Shown in pieces: positions 32,139 through 41,562 of a stretch of DNA of 64,000 nt. A model generated the notes under the pieces. It searched no databases, was not told the origin of the DNA, and worked only from the letters and a program-made list of their open reading frames with translations. The stretch is from an uncultured Clostridia bacterium (lineage in GTDB: Bacteria; Bacillota; Clostridia; Oscillospirales; CAG-272): contig CANRFY010000005.1 in NCBI GenBank assembly GCA_947630015.1, positions 40,972 to 104,971 on the forward strand, read 5' to 3'. Position 1 is the stretch's first letter, and every line of letters begins with the position of its first letter. The position numbers and the translations under genes are program-made.

Positions 32139-32679
32139 ATACGAATCCCTCCGATTCGAGTTTCTTTTTGAGAGCCGCTCGGCCGCGGCTCAAGAGATTG
32201 TTCACCTGCACCCTGCTTTTTTTCATCACAGACGCAATCTCCGCCATGCTCATTTCCTCGAAATAGAACAAGTAAAGCGTCTGTCTGTAATCGGGCGAAA
32301 GCTCGCCGAGCGCGCGGTGGAGCGCGCGTTTGCGCTCGTCTTTTATATAGCTGTCCTCAACGTTTTCTTCCTCGTCCGCGATTTCCAGCTCGTCCGGCGG
32401 CGTCGGCGATATGCGCGACCGGCGGCGCATATCGTCGATCGCCATGTTTCGCGCTATCGCGTAAAGCCACGTTTTAAACGTGCTTTTGCCGCCGAAGCGC
32501 GGCTTTTTGATGAAAAGCTTCGCGAACGTGTCCTCCATCAGTTCCTCGGCGCGCACAATATCGCCTGTAACGGTGCGAAGATACATCGTCAGCTCGACTT
32601 TGTATTCGTTTATGATCCCGACGAATGCGTCGTCGTCGCCGTCAAGATATCGGCGGTAGCATTGCGCGCCGCTGTCCAT
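32125..32679 (-). CDS. ECF-type RNA polymerase sigma factor
   Basis: 184 residues. Region 2 includes AEELMEDTFAKLFIKKPRFGGKSTFKTWLYAIARNMAID. A charged linker follows, and region 4 is LGELSPDYRQTLYLFYFEEMSMAEIASVMKKSRVQVNNLLSRGRAALKK. No region 1 or 3 is present, as in extracytoplasmic-function sigma factors. AAAGGAG 6 nt upstream sets ATG 32679 rather than the track start at 32718. It heads a five-gene minus-strand unit with two anti-sigma-like/protease cassettes. Confidence 0.9.
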   Translation of the reverse strand: MDSGAQCYRRYLDGDDDAFVGIINEYKVELTMYLRTVTGDIVRAEELMEDTFAKLFIKKPRFGGKSTFKTWLYAIARNMAIDDMRRRSRISPTPPDELEIADEEENVEDSYIKDERKRALHRALGELSPDYRQTLYLFYFEEMSMAEIASVMKKSRVQVNNLLSRGRAALKKKLESEGFVYEDK

Positions 32680-32786
32680 ATTGCGCTCCTTTCTTATTTC
32701 GTTTTTCGGGCCCTTCACTGTTTAGACGTTCGGGACATATGAAATCTATCACTAATGCCGTGCAAAATTTGATTTTTAAAAAGCAT

Positions 32787-32822
32787 AAGGGAGAAGCTCG
32801 CAGGACAGGCTTCTCCCTTTTT
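32787..32822. terminator. Terminator hairpin after polC
   Basis: An 11-bp stem AAGGGAGAAGC / GCTTCTCCCTT with an 11-nt loop, followed by T on the plus strand and ATGCTTTTT on the minus strand. It lies 6 nt past the polC stop. Confidence 0.65.
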
Positions 32823-32828
32823 GCGCCA

Positions 32829-35800
32829 TCAGAAAAACATTGAAAGCTGATTCGATTCGTCTATGCCGTCAAGCACGCCGCAGCGGCGCAGCGTCTCGAT
32901 CACGGTCTTCGATACGTGCGAGCGCTCGCGCAAGTCCTCCACCGAGAACCGATCGCTGCCGAAGCTGTCGCGCGCGGCCGCTAACTTTTCGGCGGCTCCG
33001 CCGCCGAGTCCCGACAGGCACATGAACGGCACGCGTATCTTGCCGTTTTCCGGCAGGAACGCCGTCGCGTCCGATTTGTATATGTCGACGGGCAGGAATT
33101 TGTAGCCGCGCTGATAGTATTCGTTGACGATCTGGAGCGCCGCGATCTGCATTTCCTCCTTCTGCGTCGCGTCAGCGCCCTTCGAGCTGTATTCCTCGAT
33201 ACGCGCTCTGACCGCCGCCGGTCCCGATAAAACGAGTTCGCCGTCAAATCCGTCCGGCGCCGCCGTGAAATACGCGGCGTAAAATTCGACGGGATAGTTG
33301 ATCTTGTACCAGCCGAGGCGTATCGCCGACATGACGTATGCCGCCGCGTGCGCCTTCGGGAACATATATTTTATCTTCTTGCACGAGTCTATGTACCATT
33401 CGGGTACGCCGACCTTGAGCATCTCCTCCTCGTATTCGGGATCGACGCCCTTTCCCTTGCGCACCTTTTCCATGATCTTGAACGACAGCGACGAGTCGAG
33501 GCCGTATCTGATCAGGCGCAGCATTATGTCGTCGCGGCAGCCGATAACTGTCGATATGTCGCACACCCCGTCCTTTATCAGCTCCTGCGCGTTGCCGAGC
33601 CATACGCCCGTGCCATGCGACAATCCCGAAATTTGTAAGAGATCGCCGAACGTCTTGGGCTGGCAGTCCGTCAGCATCTGCATTACGAACCGCGTCCCCA
33701 GCTCGGGAAGTCCGTATGTGCCGGGTTCGTCAGGCTCTTTTCTGATCCCGAGCGCGCGGCTCGAGGTCAAAAGACTGTATACGGCGCGGTCGTTCATCGG
33801 CACGTCCATGACGCTCGTCCCCGTGTACCGTTCGAGCATTTTGTATTTTGTCGGGATATCGTGGCCAAGCTCGTCGAGCTTGAGGATCGTATCGTGCAGA
33901 TACGAAAACGCGAAATGCGTCGTTATTACGTTCGAGTCGGCGTCGTCGGCGGGATGCTGCACCGGCGTAAAATCGTATACCTCGTATTCGCTCGGCACGA
34001 CGATGATACCGCCCGGGTGCTGTCCCGTGCTGCGCTTCACTCCCGTGCAGCGCACACAGTAGCGCTCGACGTCGGCGCGCGTCAGGCGCGCGCCCTTGTC
34101 CTCGAGATATTTCATCACAAAGCCGTATGCGGTCTTTGACGCGATCGTGCCGAGCGTTCCGGCGCGGAACACGTTTTCGGAGCCGAACAGCTCCTCGGTG
34201 TATTTATGCACCTTGCCCTGTATATCGCCGGAGAAATTCAGATCGATATCTGGCGACTTGTCGCCGTAGAAGCCGAGGAACGTCTCAAACGGGATGTCGT
34301 GGCCGTCCACTATCATCCGCGTCCCGCATTCGGGGCAGTTTTTGTCCGGCATATCGAAGCCGGAGGCGAATTCGTCCTTGTGGAATTCGCTGTATTTGCA
34401 CTTCGGGCATCTGTAATGCGGCGGCAGCGGATTTACCTCCGATATCCCCGCAAACGACGCGACGATCGAGCTTCCGACCGATCCGCGCGAGCCGACGAGA
34501 TAGCCCTGGCTCTCCGAATATGAAACGAGCTTCTGCGCGATTATATAAAGCACCGCGTAGCCGTTTTTGATTATCGAGCCAAGCTCGCGCTCGAGGCGCT
34601 CCGTCACGACGTCGGGTATTTTGCCGTTGTGGCAGTACCAGTCGTTGGCGCGCTGCCAGCACAGCGTTTTAAGCTCGTCCTCCGCGCCGTCGATTTTAGG
34701 CGTATACGTCCCCTTCGGGATCGGTCTGACGTCCTCGATCATGTCCGCGATCTTATTCGTATTTTCGACGACGACCTCGTATGCAGTTTCTTTGCCGAGA
34801 TACGAAAATTCCTCGAGCATTTCGTCCGTCGTGCGCAGATACAGCTTCGTTTCGCGGTCGGCGTCGGAAAATTTCATTCCCTTTTGCAGTATCTGGCGGT
34901 ATATCTCGTCCTCCGCGTCGAGGAAATGGGCGTCGCACGTCGCGACGACGGGCTTGCCGAGCTTTTTGCCCAGCTCGACTATCCGCCTGTTTATGTCGCG
35001 CAGCTCGTCAAATCCCGACACGCGCTCCTCGGCCACGAGGAACGCGTTGTTCGTGAGCGGCTGTATTTCGAGATAATCGTAGAAATTCGCGATGCGCTCG
35101 ATCTCGGATTCGGGCTTTGAATCGAGTATGGCTCGGTAAAGCTCGCCGGCCTCGCACGCGGAGCCGATGATGAGTCCGTCGCGATGCTCCATAAGCACCG
35201 TTTTCGGTATGCGCGGATTGCGGCGGTAGTAATCGAGATAGCTGTATGAGACGAGCTTATAGAGATTTTTTAGGCCCGTCTGATTTTTGACGAGTATGAT
35301 CTGATGATACGACGGCAGATGGAGCGGATCGGCGTGTTCGCTCATCTGCTTCACCATGCCCGATACGTCCGCGACGCCCTCGTTTTGGAGCGCCTCCGCC
35401 ATTTTCATGAATATCATCGCGCACATCTTCGCGTCCTCAAACGCGCGGTGATGCTCGAAATCGCCGAGTCCGTAATGCTCCGCGACGGCGTCGAGCGTAT
35501 GGCGCGTAAGATCGGCGTTGACGTATCGCGACATACCGAGCGTATCGATATACGCGTTGTCGAACGGGATATGAAGCCGCGACGACGCATTTCTGATAAA
35601 GCCCGTATCGAAGTTGGCGTTATGAGCTATCAGCGGCCGCTTGCCGCAGAATTCGAGAAATTCGGGCAGGACTTTATCGATCGTCGGCGCGTCCTTTACG
35701 GTTTCGTCCGATATGCCCGTGAGCTTCGTTATATTTTCGGGGATATGGCGTTCGGGATTCACATACGCCGAATACGTTTCGGCGACCTCGCCGCCGCGCA

Positions 35801-37271
35801 GAACGACGGCTCCTATCTCCGTTATCGCGTCGCCCGTGATCGACAGTCCCGTCGTTTCGATATCGAACGCGACGAATTCGCCGTCGAATCCGCAGTCGAC
35901 GTCGCCGAATACGGCGCGCGCCTCGTCGTCGACGAAGTACGCCTCCATGCCGTATATCACCTTCATGCCGCTCTTTTCGGCTTCTATCATCGCGTCGGGG
36001 AACGCCTGCACGTTGCCGTGATCCGTGATCGCGATCGCGGGATGTCCCCAATACTGCGCGCGCCGCAGTGCCTCCTCCGGCACGATCAGCGCGTCCATCT
36101 GCGACATCGTCGTGTGCAGATGAAGCTCCACGCGCTTTTTCTCGGCAAGGTCGCGCCGTATGACGCGTTTCACCTTTGATATCGCGCGCGGGCGGATGTG
36201 ATATTCGATGTCGGGGAACGGATCGCGGCGTTCCTCATCCGTCTGCGGCCTGTTTCGACGGGCGTTCATATCCTCGCCGCGGACGGCTCCCTCGACGACG
36301 ACGCACGCGCCGACCGACAGAGCTTTGACGAGCTTTTCGCCCTCGTCCTTCGGCTTCGTCATGCGCAGATACGCCGACAGCATATTGTCCGTGATGCCGA
36401 CTGTTATGTTCAGCTTATCGTATGTGCGCGTTTCCTTTGAGTTGACCTCGAATATCTGCCCCGCGAATACGGCGTGCGGCGTTTCGTGGTCGAGCGATGA
36501 AAGCGGCGAAATTTTCGACGTGTCGATCGTTTCGCCAAGGATCGGCGACGGCTCGGATATATCGAGCGTCAGGCCTCCTGCCTTGATCGTATGCGCATTT
36601 TCGTCTACACAGCTGACCACGTCCTCGCCGCCCAAAAGCGGCTTTTTATACGCCGCCTCCATGTCGGCGGCCGCGGCCGCCAAATTAGCGCTCGCCTCCG
36701 CCTCCGCGCGGACGCGCTCGCGTCTCGCGTTTTCGATCTCATTGGACAAATATGCGTCGCGGCGGCGCGCGCGTTCGTCCAGCACTTCCCTGTAATCGCT
36801 GCGCTGCGCGATCCTGATCGGCACGTCGATGCCGAATTCGCTTTTAATTATGTTCGATATGATGCCCGCCGTCTGCGCGTCGCCGAGCATATCGAGTCCG
36901 CCCTGCAAAAACGGGATCTCGATCTTAAGTCCGTCCTTCGCCGTGCCGCTGACGGAATAATCGTCGAAAAAGCCGTTCGCGACGGCCCCGACGTTCGTCG
37001 CCTCGACGAATATCTGCGGCAGATATCCGACCGTGAACAGCTCCGGCGCATATTCGGGCAAAATCCGCATCGCGAACAGATCATACGCTTCGCGTATGCC
37101 GTCCTCGATCGCGTACAGCTCCGACTTCGGCACGATATCGGGAAATTTGACGCGCGCCTCGATTATGCGTCGATCCTTGTCGATCTTCAGCGAATAGCCG
37201 AGCGCCGCGTCAAGCACGCGGCGCGCCGCGTCGTCGGGCTTGTATTTCGAGAATTTTTCGAGTATCGTCAC
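32829..37271 (-). CDS. polC: DNA polymerase III alpha subunit, Gram-positive PolC type
   Basis: 1480 residues, close to the usual 1430-1460. In order: N-terminal domain, OB-fold (about 245-330), PHP start (RVELHLHTTMSQMDA, near 380), inserted proofreading exonuclease (AFDIETTGLS, near 470, with HRAFEDAKM), PHP remainder, then the polymerase with SRGSVGSS (near 927), a Cys4 zinc site (CPKCKYSEF to CPECGTRM) and the catalytic PDIDLNFSGD (near 1005). I choose GTG 37271, 7 nt after the ispG stop with GGAAGG upstream. The ATG at 37316 lies inside ispG but is possible. It replicates the chromosome with DnaN. Confidence 0.93.
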   Translation of the reverse strand: MTILEKFSKYKPDDAARRVLDAALGYSLKIDKDRRIIEARVKFPDIVPKSELYAIEDGIREAYDLFAMRILPEYAPELFTVGYLPQIFVEATNVGAVANGFFDDYSVSGTAKDGLKIEIPFLQGGLDMLGDAQTAGIISNIIKSEFGIDVPIRIAQRSDYREVLDERARRRDAYLSNEIENARRERVRAEAEASANLAAAAADMEAAYKKPLLGGEDVVSCVDENAHTIKAGGLTLDISEPSPILGETIDTSKISPLSSLDHETPHAVFAGQIFEVNSKETRTYDKLNITVGITDNMLSAYLRMTKPKDEGEKLVKALSVGACVVVEGAVRGEDMNARRNRPQTDEERRDPFPDIEYHIRPRAISKVKRVIRRDLAEKKRVELHLHTTMSQMDALIVPEEALRRAQYWGHPAIAITDHGNVQAFPDAMIEAEKSGMKVIYGMEAYFVDDEARAVFGDVDCGFDGEFVAFDIETTGLSITGDAITEIGAVVLRGGEVAETYSAYVNPERHIPENITKLTGISDETVKDAPTIDKVLPEFLEFCGKRPLIAHNANFDTGFIRNASSRLHIPFDNAYIDTLGMSRYVNADLTRHTLDAVAEHYGLGDFEHHRAFEDAKMCAMIFMKMAEALQNEGVADVSGMVKQMSEHADPLHLPSYHQIILVKNQTGLKNLYKLVSYSYLDYYRRNPRIPKTVLMEHRDGLIIGSACEAGELYRAILDSKPESEIERIANFYDYLEIQPLTNNAFLVAEERVSGFDELRDINRRIVELGKKLGKPVVATCDAHFLDAEDEIYRQILQKGMKFSDADRETKLYLRTTDEMLEEFSYLGKETAYEVVVENTNKIADMIEDVRPIPKGTYTPKIDGAEDELKTLCWQRANDWYCHNGKIPDVVTERLERELGSIIKNGYAVLYIIAQKLVSYSESQGYLVGSRGSVGSSIVASFAGISEVNPLPPHYRCPKCKYSEFHKDEFASGFDMPDKNCPECGTRMIVDGHDIPFETFLGFYGDKSPDIDLNFSGDIQGKVHKYTEELFGSENVFRAGTLGTIASKTAYGFVMKYLEDKGARLTRADVERYCVRCTGVKRSTGQHPGGIIVVPSEYEVYDFTPVQHPADDADSNVITTHFAFSYLHDTILKLDELGHDIPTKYKMLERYTGTSVMDVPMNDRAVYSLLTSSRALGIRKEPDEPGTYGLPELGTRFVMQMLTDCQPKTFGDLLQISGLSHGTGVWLGNAQELIKDGVCDISTVIGCRDDIMLRLIRYGLDSSLSFKIMEKVRKGKGVDPEYEEEMLKVGVPEWYIDSCKKIKYMFPKAHAAAYVMSAIRLGWYKINYPVEFYAAYFTAAPDGFDGELVLSGPAAVRARIEEYSSKGADATQKEEMQIAALQIVNEYYQRGYKFLPVDIYKSDATAFLPENGKIRVPFMCLSGLGGGAAEKLAAARDSFGSDRFSVEDLRERSHVSKTVIETLRRCGVLDGIDESNQLSMFF

Positions 37272-37278
37272 TGTAAAT

Positions 37279-38391
37279 TCAACCTTCCGCGCCGTCGATG
37301 ATACGGCGAATCTCATCTATGAGAGCGTCTTCGGCCCCGCTCTCGCTCACCTTTCCGACGACGCGGCCGCGGCAGAACAGCGCGGCCTCGCCGCGTCCGC
37401 CCGCGATCCCGCAGTCGGCGTCGCGCGCCTCCCCGGGACCGTTCACGACGCATCCCATCACGGCCACCTTTATGCGCTTGCCGCGCGTATCGATCGCGTC
37501 AAGACGCGGTTCGAGCCGTTCGAGCAGACCGAGCAGATCGATCTGCGTCCGTCCGCACGTCGGACACGACACAAGCTCGATACCCGAATCGAATATGCCG
37601 ACTGCGCGCAGAATATCGCGTCCCGCCGGTATCTCGTCCTCCGGCGCCGCAGAAAGCGTTACGCGTATCGTATCGCCGATGCCGTCGCACAAAAGCGAGC
37701 CGATGCCGACGGCGTTTTTGAGCGTTCCCATGCGCGCCGTTCCAGCCTCGGTGACGCCGAGATGGAGCGGACAATCGCAGTTTGCCGCGATCATGCGCGT
37801 CGAGTCGATCATCGTTTTGACATTTGACGATTTGACCGACACGACGATATCGTAAAAGTCATGCTTATAGAGCGTCTCGACGTATGAAAGCGCCGACTCC
37901 GCGAGCGCCGCAGGCGTCGCGCCGCCGTATTTTTCGACGAATTTTTTCTCCGCCGAGCCGCCGTTGACGCCGACTCTCATCGCTACGCCGTGTTCGCCGC
38001 ACGCCTCGGCGACGGCGAGCAGTCTGTCCGTGCCGCCGAGATTGCCCGGATTTACGCGGACCTTGTCCGCGCCGCGCGCAGCCGCCGCCACCGCGAGTTT
38101 ATAATCGAAATGGACGTCCGCGACGAGCGGCCCCGTAATGCCGCGTTCGCGGCAGTATTCAAACACCGGCACGCAGCTTTCGTCCGGCACCGCGATGCGG
38201 ACGATATCGCATCCGCGCGCGAACAGCAATTCGGTCTGCTCCGCGACCGCGGCGAAGTCATGGCTGTCACGGTTCGCCATCGACTGCACCGAGATCGGTG
38301 CGTCCCCGCCTATCGTTATGCCGCCGACGCGGACGGCGCGCGAGGCGCGGCGCGTTATTTTTTCGCAGTTATTCGACTTGATTTCGTCCAT
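37279..38391 (-). CDS. ispG: 4-hydroxy-3-methylbut-2-enyl diphosphate synthase (flavodoxin)
   Basis: 370 residues. The N-terminal TIM barrel shows GGDAPISVQSMANRDSHD and VNPGNLG. The C-terminal iron-sulfur domain has SCPTCGRTQIDL and VAVMGCVVNGPGEA, holding the three Cys and the Glu that bind the [4Fe-4S] cluster. It performs the sixth step of the MEP isoprenoid pathway; dxr is two genes upstream in the same operon. GAGGTGAG sets ATG 38391 rather than the track start at 38421. Confidence 0.94.
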   Translation of the reverse strand: MDEIKSNNCEKITRRASRAVRVGGITIGGDAPISVQSMANRDSHDFAAVAEQTELLFARGCDIVRIAVPDESCVPVFEYCRERGITGPLVADVHFDYKLAVAAAARGADKVRVNPGNLGGTDRLLAVAEACGEHGVAMRVGVNGGSAEKKFVEKYGGATPAALAESALSYVETLYKHDFYDIVVSVKSSNVKTMIDSTRMIAANCDCPLHLGVTEAGTARMGTLKNAVGIGSLLCDGIGDTIRVTLSAAPEDEIPAGRDILRAVGIFDSGIELVSCPTCGRTQIDLLGLLERLEPRLDAIDTRGKRIKVAVMGCVVNGPGEARDADCGIAGGRGEAALFCRGRVVGKVSESGAEDALIDEIRRIIDGAEG

Positions 38392-38404
38392 CTGTGATCT
38401 CACC

Positions 38405-39448
38405 TCAGAATAAATTCGCAATATCCTTGAACGTCACAAGCACCATTATGCCGAGCAGTATCATGATGCCGACAAAATGCACCATCGCCTCGACGTTCTG
38501 ATTTACGCGCTTGCCGCGTATCAGCTCTATGATCATAAACAGTAGTCTGCCGCCGTCGAGCGCCGGTATCGGCAACAGATTCATGATGCCAAGATTCATC
38601 GACAATACGACGGCAATATAAACAAGATCGGATATGCCGCTCGACGCCGCCTCGCCGAGTATTTCGGTGACGCCGACGGGGCCGCTGACGGCCTCGACGC
38701 CGTACCGTCCCGTCACAAGGTCGAACAGCGATTCCCATATCATCTCGACCGTCAGCTCCGATCGGAAAAACGCCTGCTTCACGACGTTTCCGAACGTGCG
38801 CGGTTCGGAGTAAACGTAGAAATCGAGCGCGCCGAACGCGATCCCCTCGTCAGACGTCAAAGGAAAGCTGACGCTTTCAAGCTCGATCGTCTCCCCGTCG
38901 CGTTCGACCGTCAACGGAATCGGCTTGATTCCGCGTCTCATCACCTCATACGCGAGTTCGTTCGCCGTATGGACGCGCTCGCCGTCGACGCTTACGAGCC
39001 TGTCGCCGGCGCGAAGTCCGCTCGCCTCGGATACCGCCATCTCGCCGTCCTCGCGCTCGACGAATCCGTAAACGACTGTGCTTCCGAGCGATCCCGAGAA
39101 TATGACGAGCGCCGTCATCAGTATGATGCCTATCGTCAGATTTGAAAGCGATCCCGCCGCCGTGATCAAAAACCGCTGCCAGAGCGGCTTATTCGGCAGC
39201 GCGTTCGGGTCGTCGGAGTCGTCGTCCTCCCCCGCCATGCTCGTAAATCCGCCGAACGGCAGAAGCCGCAGCGAATATCTCGTGCCTGATTTCTTTCCGA
39301 CCCATGAGATCAACTTCGGCCCCATTCCGATCGCGAATTCAAGCACGGTGACGCCGCACGCGCGCGCGACGAGAAAATGCCCCATCTCATGAATGAAAAT
39401 GAGCAGTCCGAACACGAGTATTGCGATTATTATCGAAAAAATGTTCAA
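38405..39448 (-). CDS. rseP: RseP/RasP-like site-2 intramembrane metalloprotease
   Basis: 347 residues. The first helix carries the zinc site FIHEMGHFLVAR. A PDZ domain spans about residues 125-200 (SGLRAGDRLVSVDGERV). The third metal ligand lies in NLLPIPALDGGRLLF near residue 290. Site-2 proteases cut membrane-bound anti-sigma factors and signal peptides. The start is TTG 39448, which overlaps the dxr stop (TTGA) and has GGAGG 6 nt upstream. It lies between dxr and ispG, as in many Firmicutes. An ECF sigma/anti-sigma cluster lies 6 kb away. Confidence 0.93.
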   Translation of the reverse strand: MNIFSIIIAILVFGLLIFIHEMGHFLVARACGVTVLEFAIGMGPKLISWVGKKSGTRYSLRLLPFGGFTSMAGEDDDSDDPNALPNKPLWQRFLITAAGSLSNLTIGIILMTALVIFSGSLGSTVVYGFVEREDGEMAVSEASGLRAGDRLVSVDGERVHTANELAYEVMRRGIKPIPLTVERDGETIELESVSFPLTSDEGIAFGALDFYVYSEPRTFGNVVKQAFFRSELTVEMIWESLFDLVTGRYGVEAVSGPVGVTEILGEAASSGISDLVYIAVVLSMNLGIMNLLPIPALDGGRLLFMIIELIRGKRVNQNVEAMVHFVGIMILLGIMVLVTFKDIANLF

Positions 39449-40623
39449 TCGGCGCCTCCTATGCGCGCCGACATCTCACGCGCGCGGACGCGCGCTTCCC
39501 TGTCGGCGTCTATAATTTCATCAAACGACGCCTCGCCCGACCGGCCGTATTTTTCGGTCACGCCGGCGACGACGTCAGCCACATCGCAGAATCCGATCCT
39601 GCCGCGCAGGAATTCATGCACCGCGATCTCATCGGCCGCCGACATGACGGCGGCATATGTGCCGCCCCGCCGCGCCGATTCATACGCGAGCGGCAAGAGC
39701 GGGAACGATTCCGTATCAGGCTCGTAAAACGTCAGCTTCGATATCGTCCGCCAGTCGAGGCGCTTTGCAAGTCCGAGCCGCCGGCTCGGATATGTGAGCG
39801 CATACTGGATCGCGGTCCTCATATCGGGCGAACCGAGCTGCGCTATAACCGCGCCGTCGCGGAATTCCACCATCGAATGTACGATGCTTTCGCGATGGAC
39901 GACGACCTCGATCTTGTCGGCGGGCATCGAAAACAGATGCATCGCCTCGATCACCTCGAAGCCCTTGTTCATCATCATGGCGCAGTCGACCGTTATCTTC
40001 GGCCCCATCAGCCATGTCGGATGCGCAAGCGCCATCTCCGGCGTGATCGCTGACAGCTCGCCGCGCTTTTTTCCGAAAAAGGGACCGCCCGACGCCGTCA
40101 AAATCAGCTTATCGACGTCGTCCCGACGTCCCGAATGAAGGCTCTGGAATATGGCGCTGTGTTCGCTGTCGACGGGGATAAGCTCCGCGCCGCCGCGCTT
40201 TATCGCGCCGAGCAGATGACCGCCCGCGGCGACGATCGCCTCCTTGTTCGCCATACAGATGCGTCGGCACCGTCCTGCCGCCGCTATCATCGGCGCGCTC
40301 GCCGCCATTCCCGATATAGCGATAACGGCGTCCGCCGCTGTCGTCTCCGACGCCGCCGCGATCACGCCGTCCTCGCCGCCCAATACTTTTATATCCGTAT
40401 CCGCAAGCGCGACCCTGAGACGCGCGGCTGCATCACAGTCCGCCATGGCGGCGATCCGCGGCTTATATTTCCTGCACGCCGTCTCGAATACGTCGTCCCG
40501 CGCCCCGGCCGTCATAACGTCAATCCGCGCGCCTATGTTGTCGGCGACGTCGAGCGTCTGCCGGCCTATCGAACCCGTCGCGCCGAACACCGAGATCGTA
40601 TTCGGTTCCGTTTCGCGGTTCAT
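39445..40623 (-). CDS. dxr: 1-deoxy-D-xylulose-5-phosphate reductoisomerase
   Basis: 392 residues. The NADPH site is ISVFGATGSIGRQTLDV. Catalytic and metal residues are seen in ANKEAIVAAG, IPVDSEHSAIFQSL, LTASGGPF, HPTWLMGPKITVDCAMMMNKGFE and VVHRESIVHSMVEF. It commits DXP to the MEP pathway. Start ATG 40623 is the family start; the RBS is weak (GGCAGG). It is followed by rseP with a 4-nt overlap. Confidence 0.95.
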   Translation of the reverse strand: MNRETEPNTISVFGATGSIGRQTLDVADNIGARIDVMTAGARDDVFETACRKYKPRIAAMADCDAAARLRVALADTDIKVLGGEDGVIAAASETTAADAVIAISGMAASAPMIAAAGRCRRICMANKEAIVAAGGHLLGAIKRGGAELIPVDSEHSAIFQSLHSGRRDDVDKLILTASGGPFFGKKRGELSAITPEMALAHPTWLMGPKITVDCAMMMNKGFEVIEAMHLFSMPADKIEVVVHRESIVHSMVEFRDGAVIAQLGSPDMRTAIQYALTYPSRRLGLAKRLDWRTISKLTFYEPDTESFPLLPLAYESARRGGTYAAVMSAADEIAVHEFLRGRIGFCDVADVVAGVTEKYGRSGEASFDEIIDADREARVRAREMSARIGGAD

Positions 40624-40694
40624 GAATACCGCCTGCCTTTCGATTTGCCGCGCGTTTTTCCTGCGCGCGAGCCTATATTTACGCTATGTATGAT

Positions 40695-41543
40695 TTACGA
40701 AAAATATGAAAAGATCATCGAAAACACGAACAGCAGCGGCGTCACCGCGATCACGCTGTCGAATCTGTCGAGCATCCCGCCGTGGCCGGGGAACAATTTT
40801 CCGAAGTCCTTTATCCCATACGTGCGTTTGATGAACGAAGCGTTGAGATCGCCTATCTGCGATATGATCGACAGGCACGCGCCCGTGCAGCAGATCGCGA
40901 TATAATCGGCTGTCAGCTCCGTCGCAGCGGATACGATAAATCCGTAAAGCGCGAATATCGCGACCGCCATAACGGTGCCGCCGACCGAACCCTCGACGGT
41001 CTTTTTCGGCGATACGCTCGGGATGAGCTTATGCTTGCCGAAGAAGCTGCCGCACAGATATGCAAAGCTGTCCGTCGCCCATGAAGCTATGAATACCATC
41101 GGCAGGATAAATCCGCCGTGTGGGCGCTGCGTTATCGCCACCGCCGTCATCGACGCGGCGCTCACGTATACGAGCATCAGGCATATTTCCGATACGGGCG
41201 AGCGGTTCGGCTTCAATGCGCCGAATACGCCGAGCGCATACAGTATGAATACGGCCGCAAACGCCGCCGTCAGAAGCGACGGCGTCCATATCGCCGTATC
41301 GGCGTGTTCGCTGCTCCATCCGATATAGTATTGCAGAAACGGACAGGCCGCCGCCAAAACGCAGAACAGAAGCGTTGCGCCGCCGGAGAGCTGCGACTTG
41401 TTCTTTATGCATTCGGACGTCTCGTACATCGAAAACAGCGCTATGATGCCCCACAAAACGGGCGTTACGGGCGTGTCGAAGAATATGAGCGCCGGCACAA
41501 GTATCGCGACGAGCAGCACGGACGTTATGATTCGTTTTAACAT
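40695..41543 (-). CDS. cdsA: Phosphatidate cytidylyltransferase
   Basis: 282 residues with about eight membrane helices. The CDP-alcohol synthase signature is present near the C-terminus: SVSPKKTVEGSVGG followed by SQIGDLNASFIKRTYGIKDFGKLFPGHGGMLDRFDS. It makes CDP-diacylglycerol for phospholipid synthesis. The start MLKRIITS (ATG 41543) with AAGGAT upstream is preferred over the track start at 41612, which lies in uppS. It follows uppS by 19 nt. Confidence 0.93.
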   Translation of the reverse strand: MLKRIITSVLLVAILVPALIFFDTPVTPVLWGIIALFSMYETSECIKNKSQLSGGATLLFCVLAAACPFLQYYIGWSSEHADTAIWTPSLLTAAFAAVFILYALGVFGALKPNRSPVSEICLMLVYVSAASMTAVAITQRPHGGFILPMVFIASWATDSFAYLCGSFFGKHKLIPSVSPKKTVEGSVGGTVMAVAIFALYGFIVSAATELTADYIAICCTGACLSIISQIGDLNASFIKRTYGIKDFGKLFPGHGGMLDRFDSVIAVTPLLFVFSMIFSYFS

Positions 41544-41562
41544 ACTGAATAATCCTTTTTTG

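Noticed and set aside
37272-37316. ATG start of polC at 37316
   Set aside because: It would overlap ispG by 38 nt. GTG 37271 follows the ispG stop by 7 nt with a GGAAGG upstream. The ATG cannot be fully excluded.
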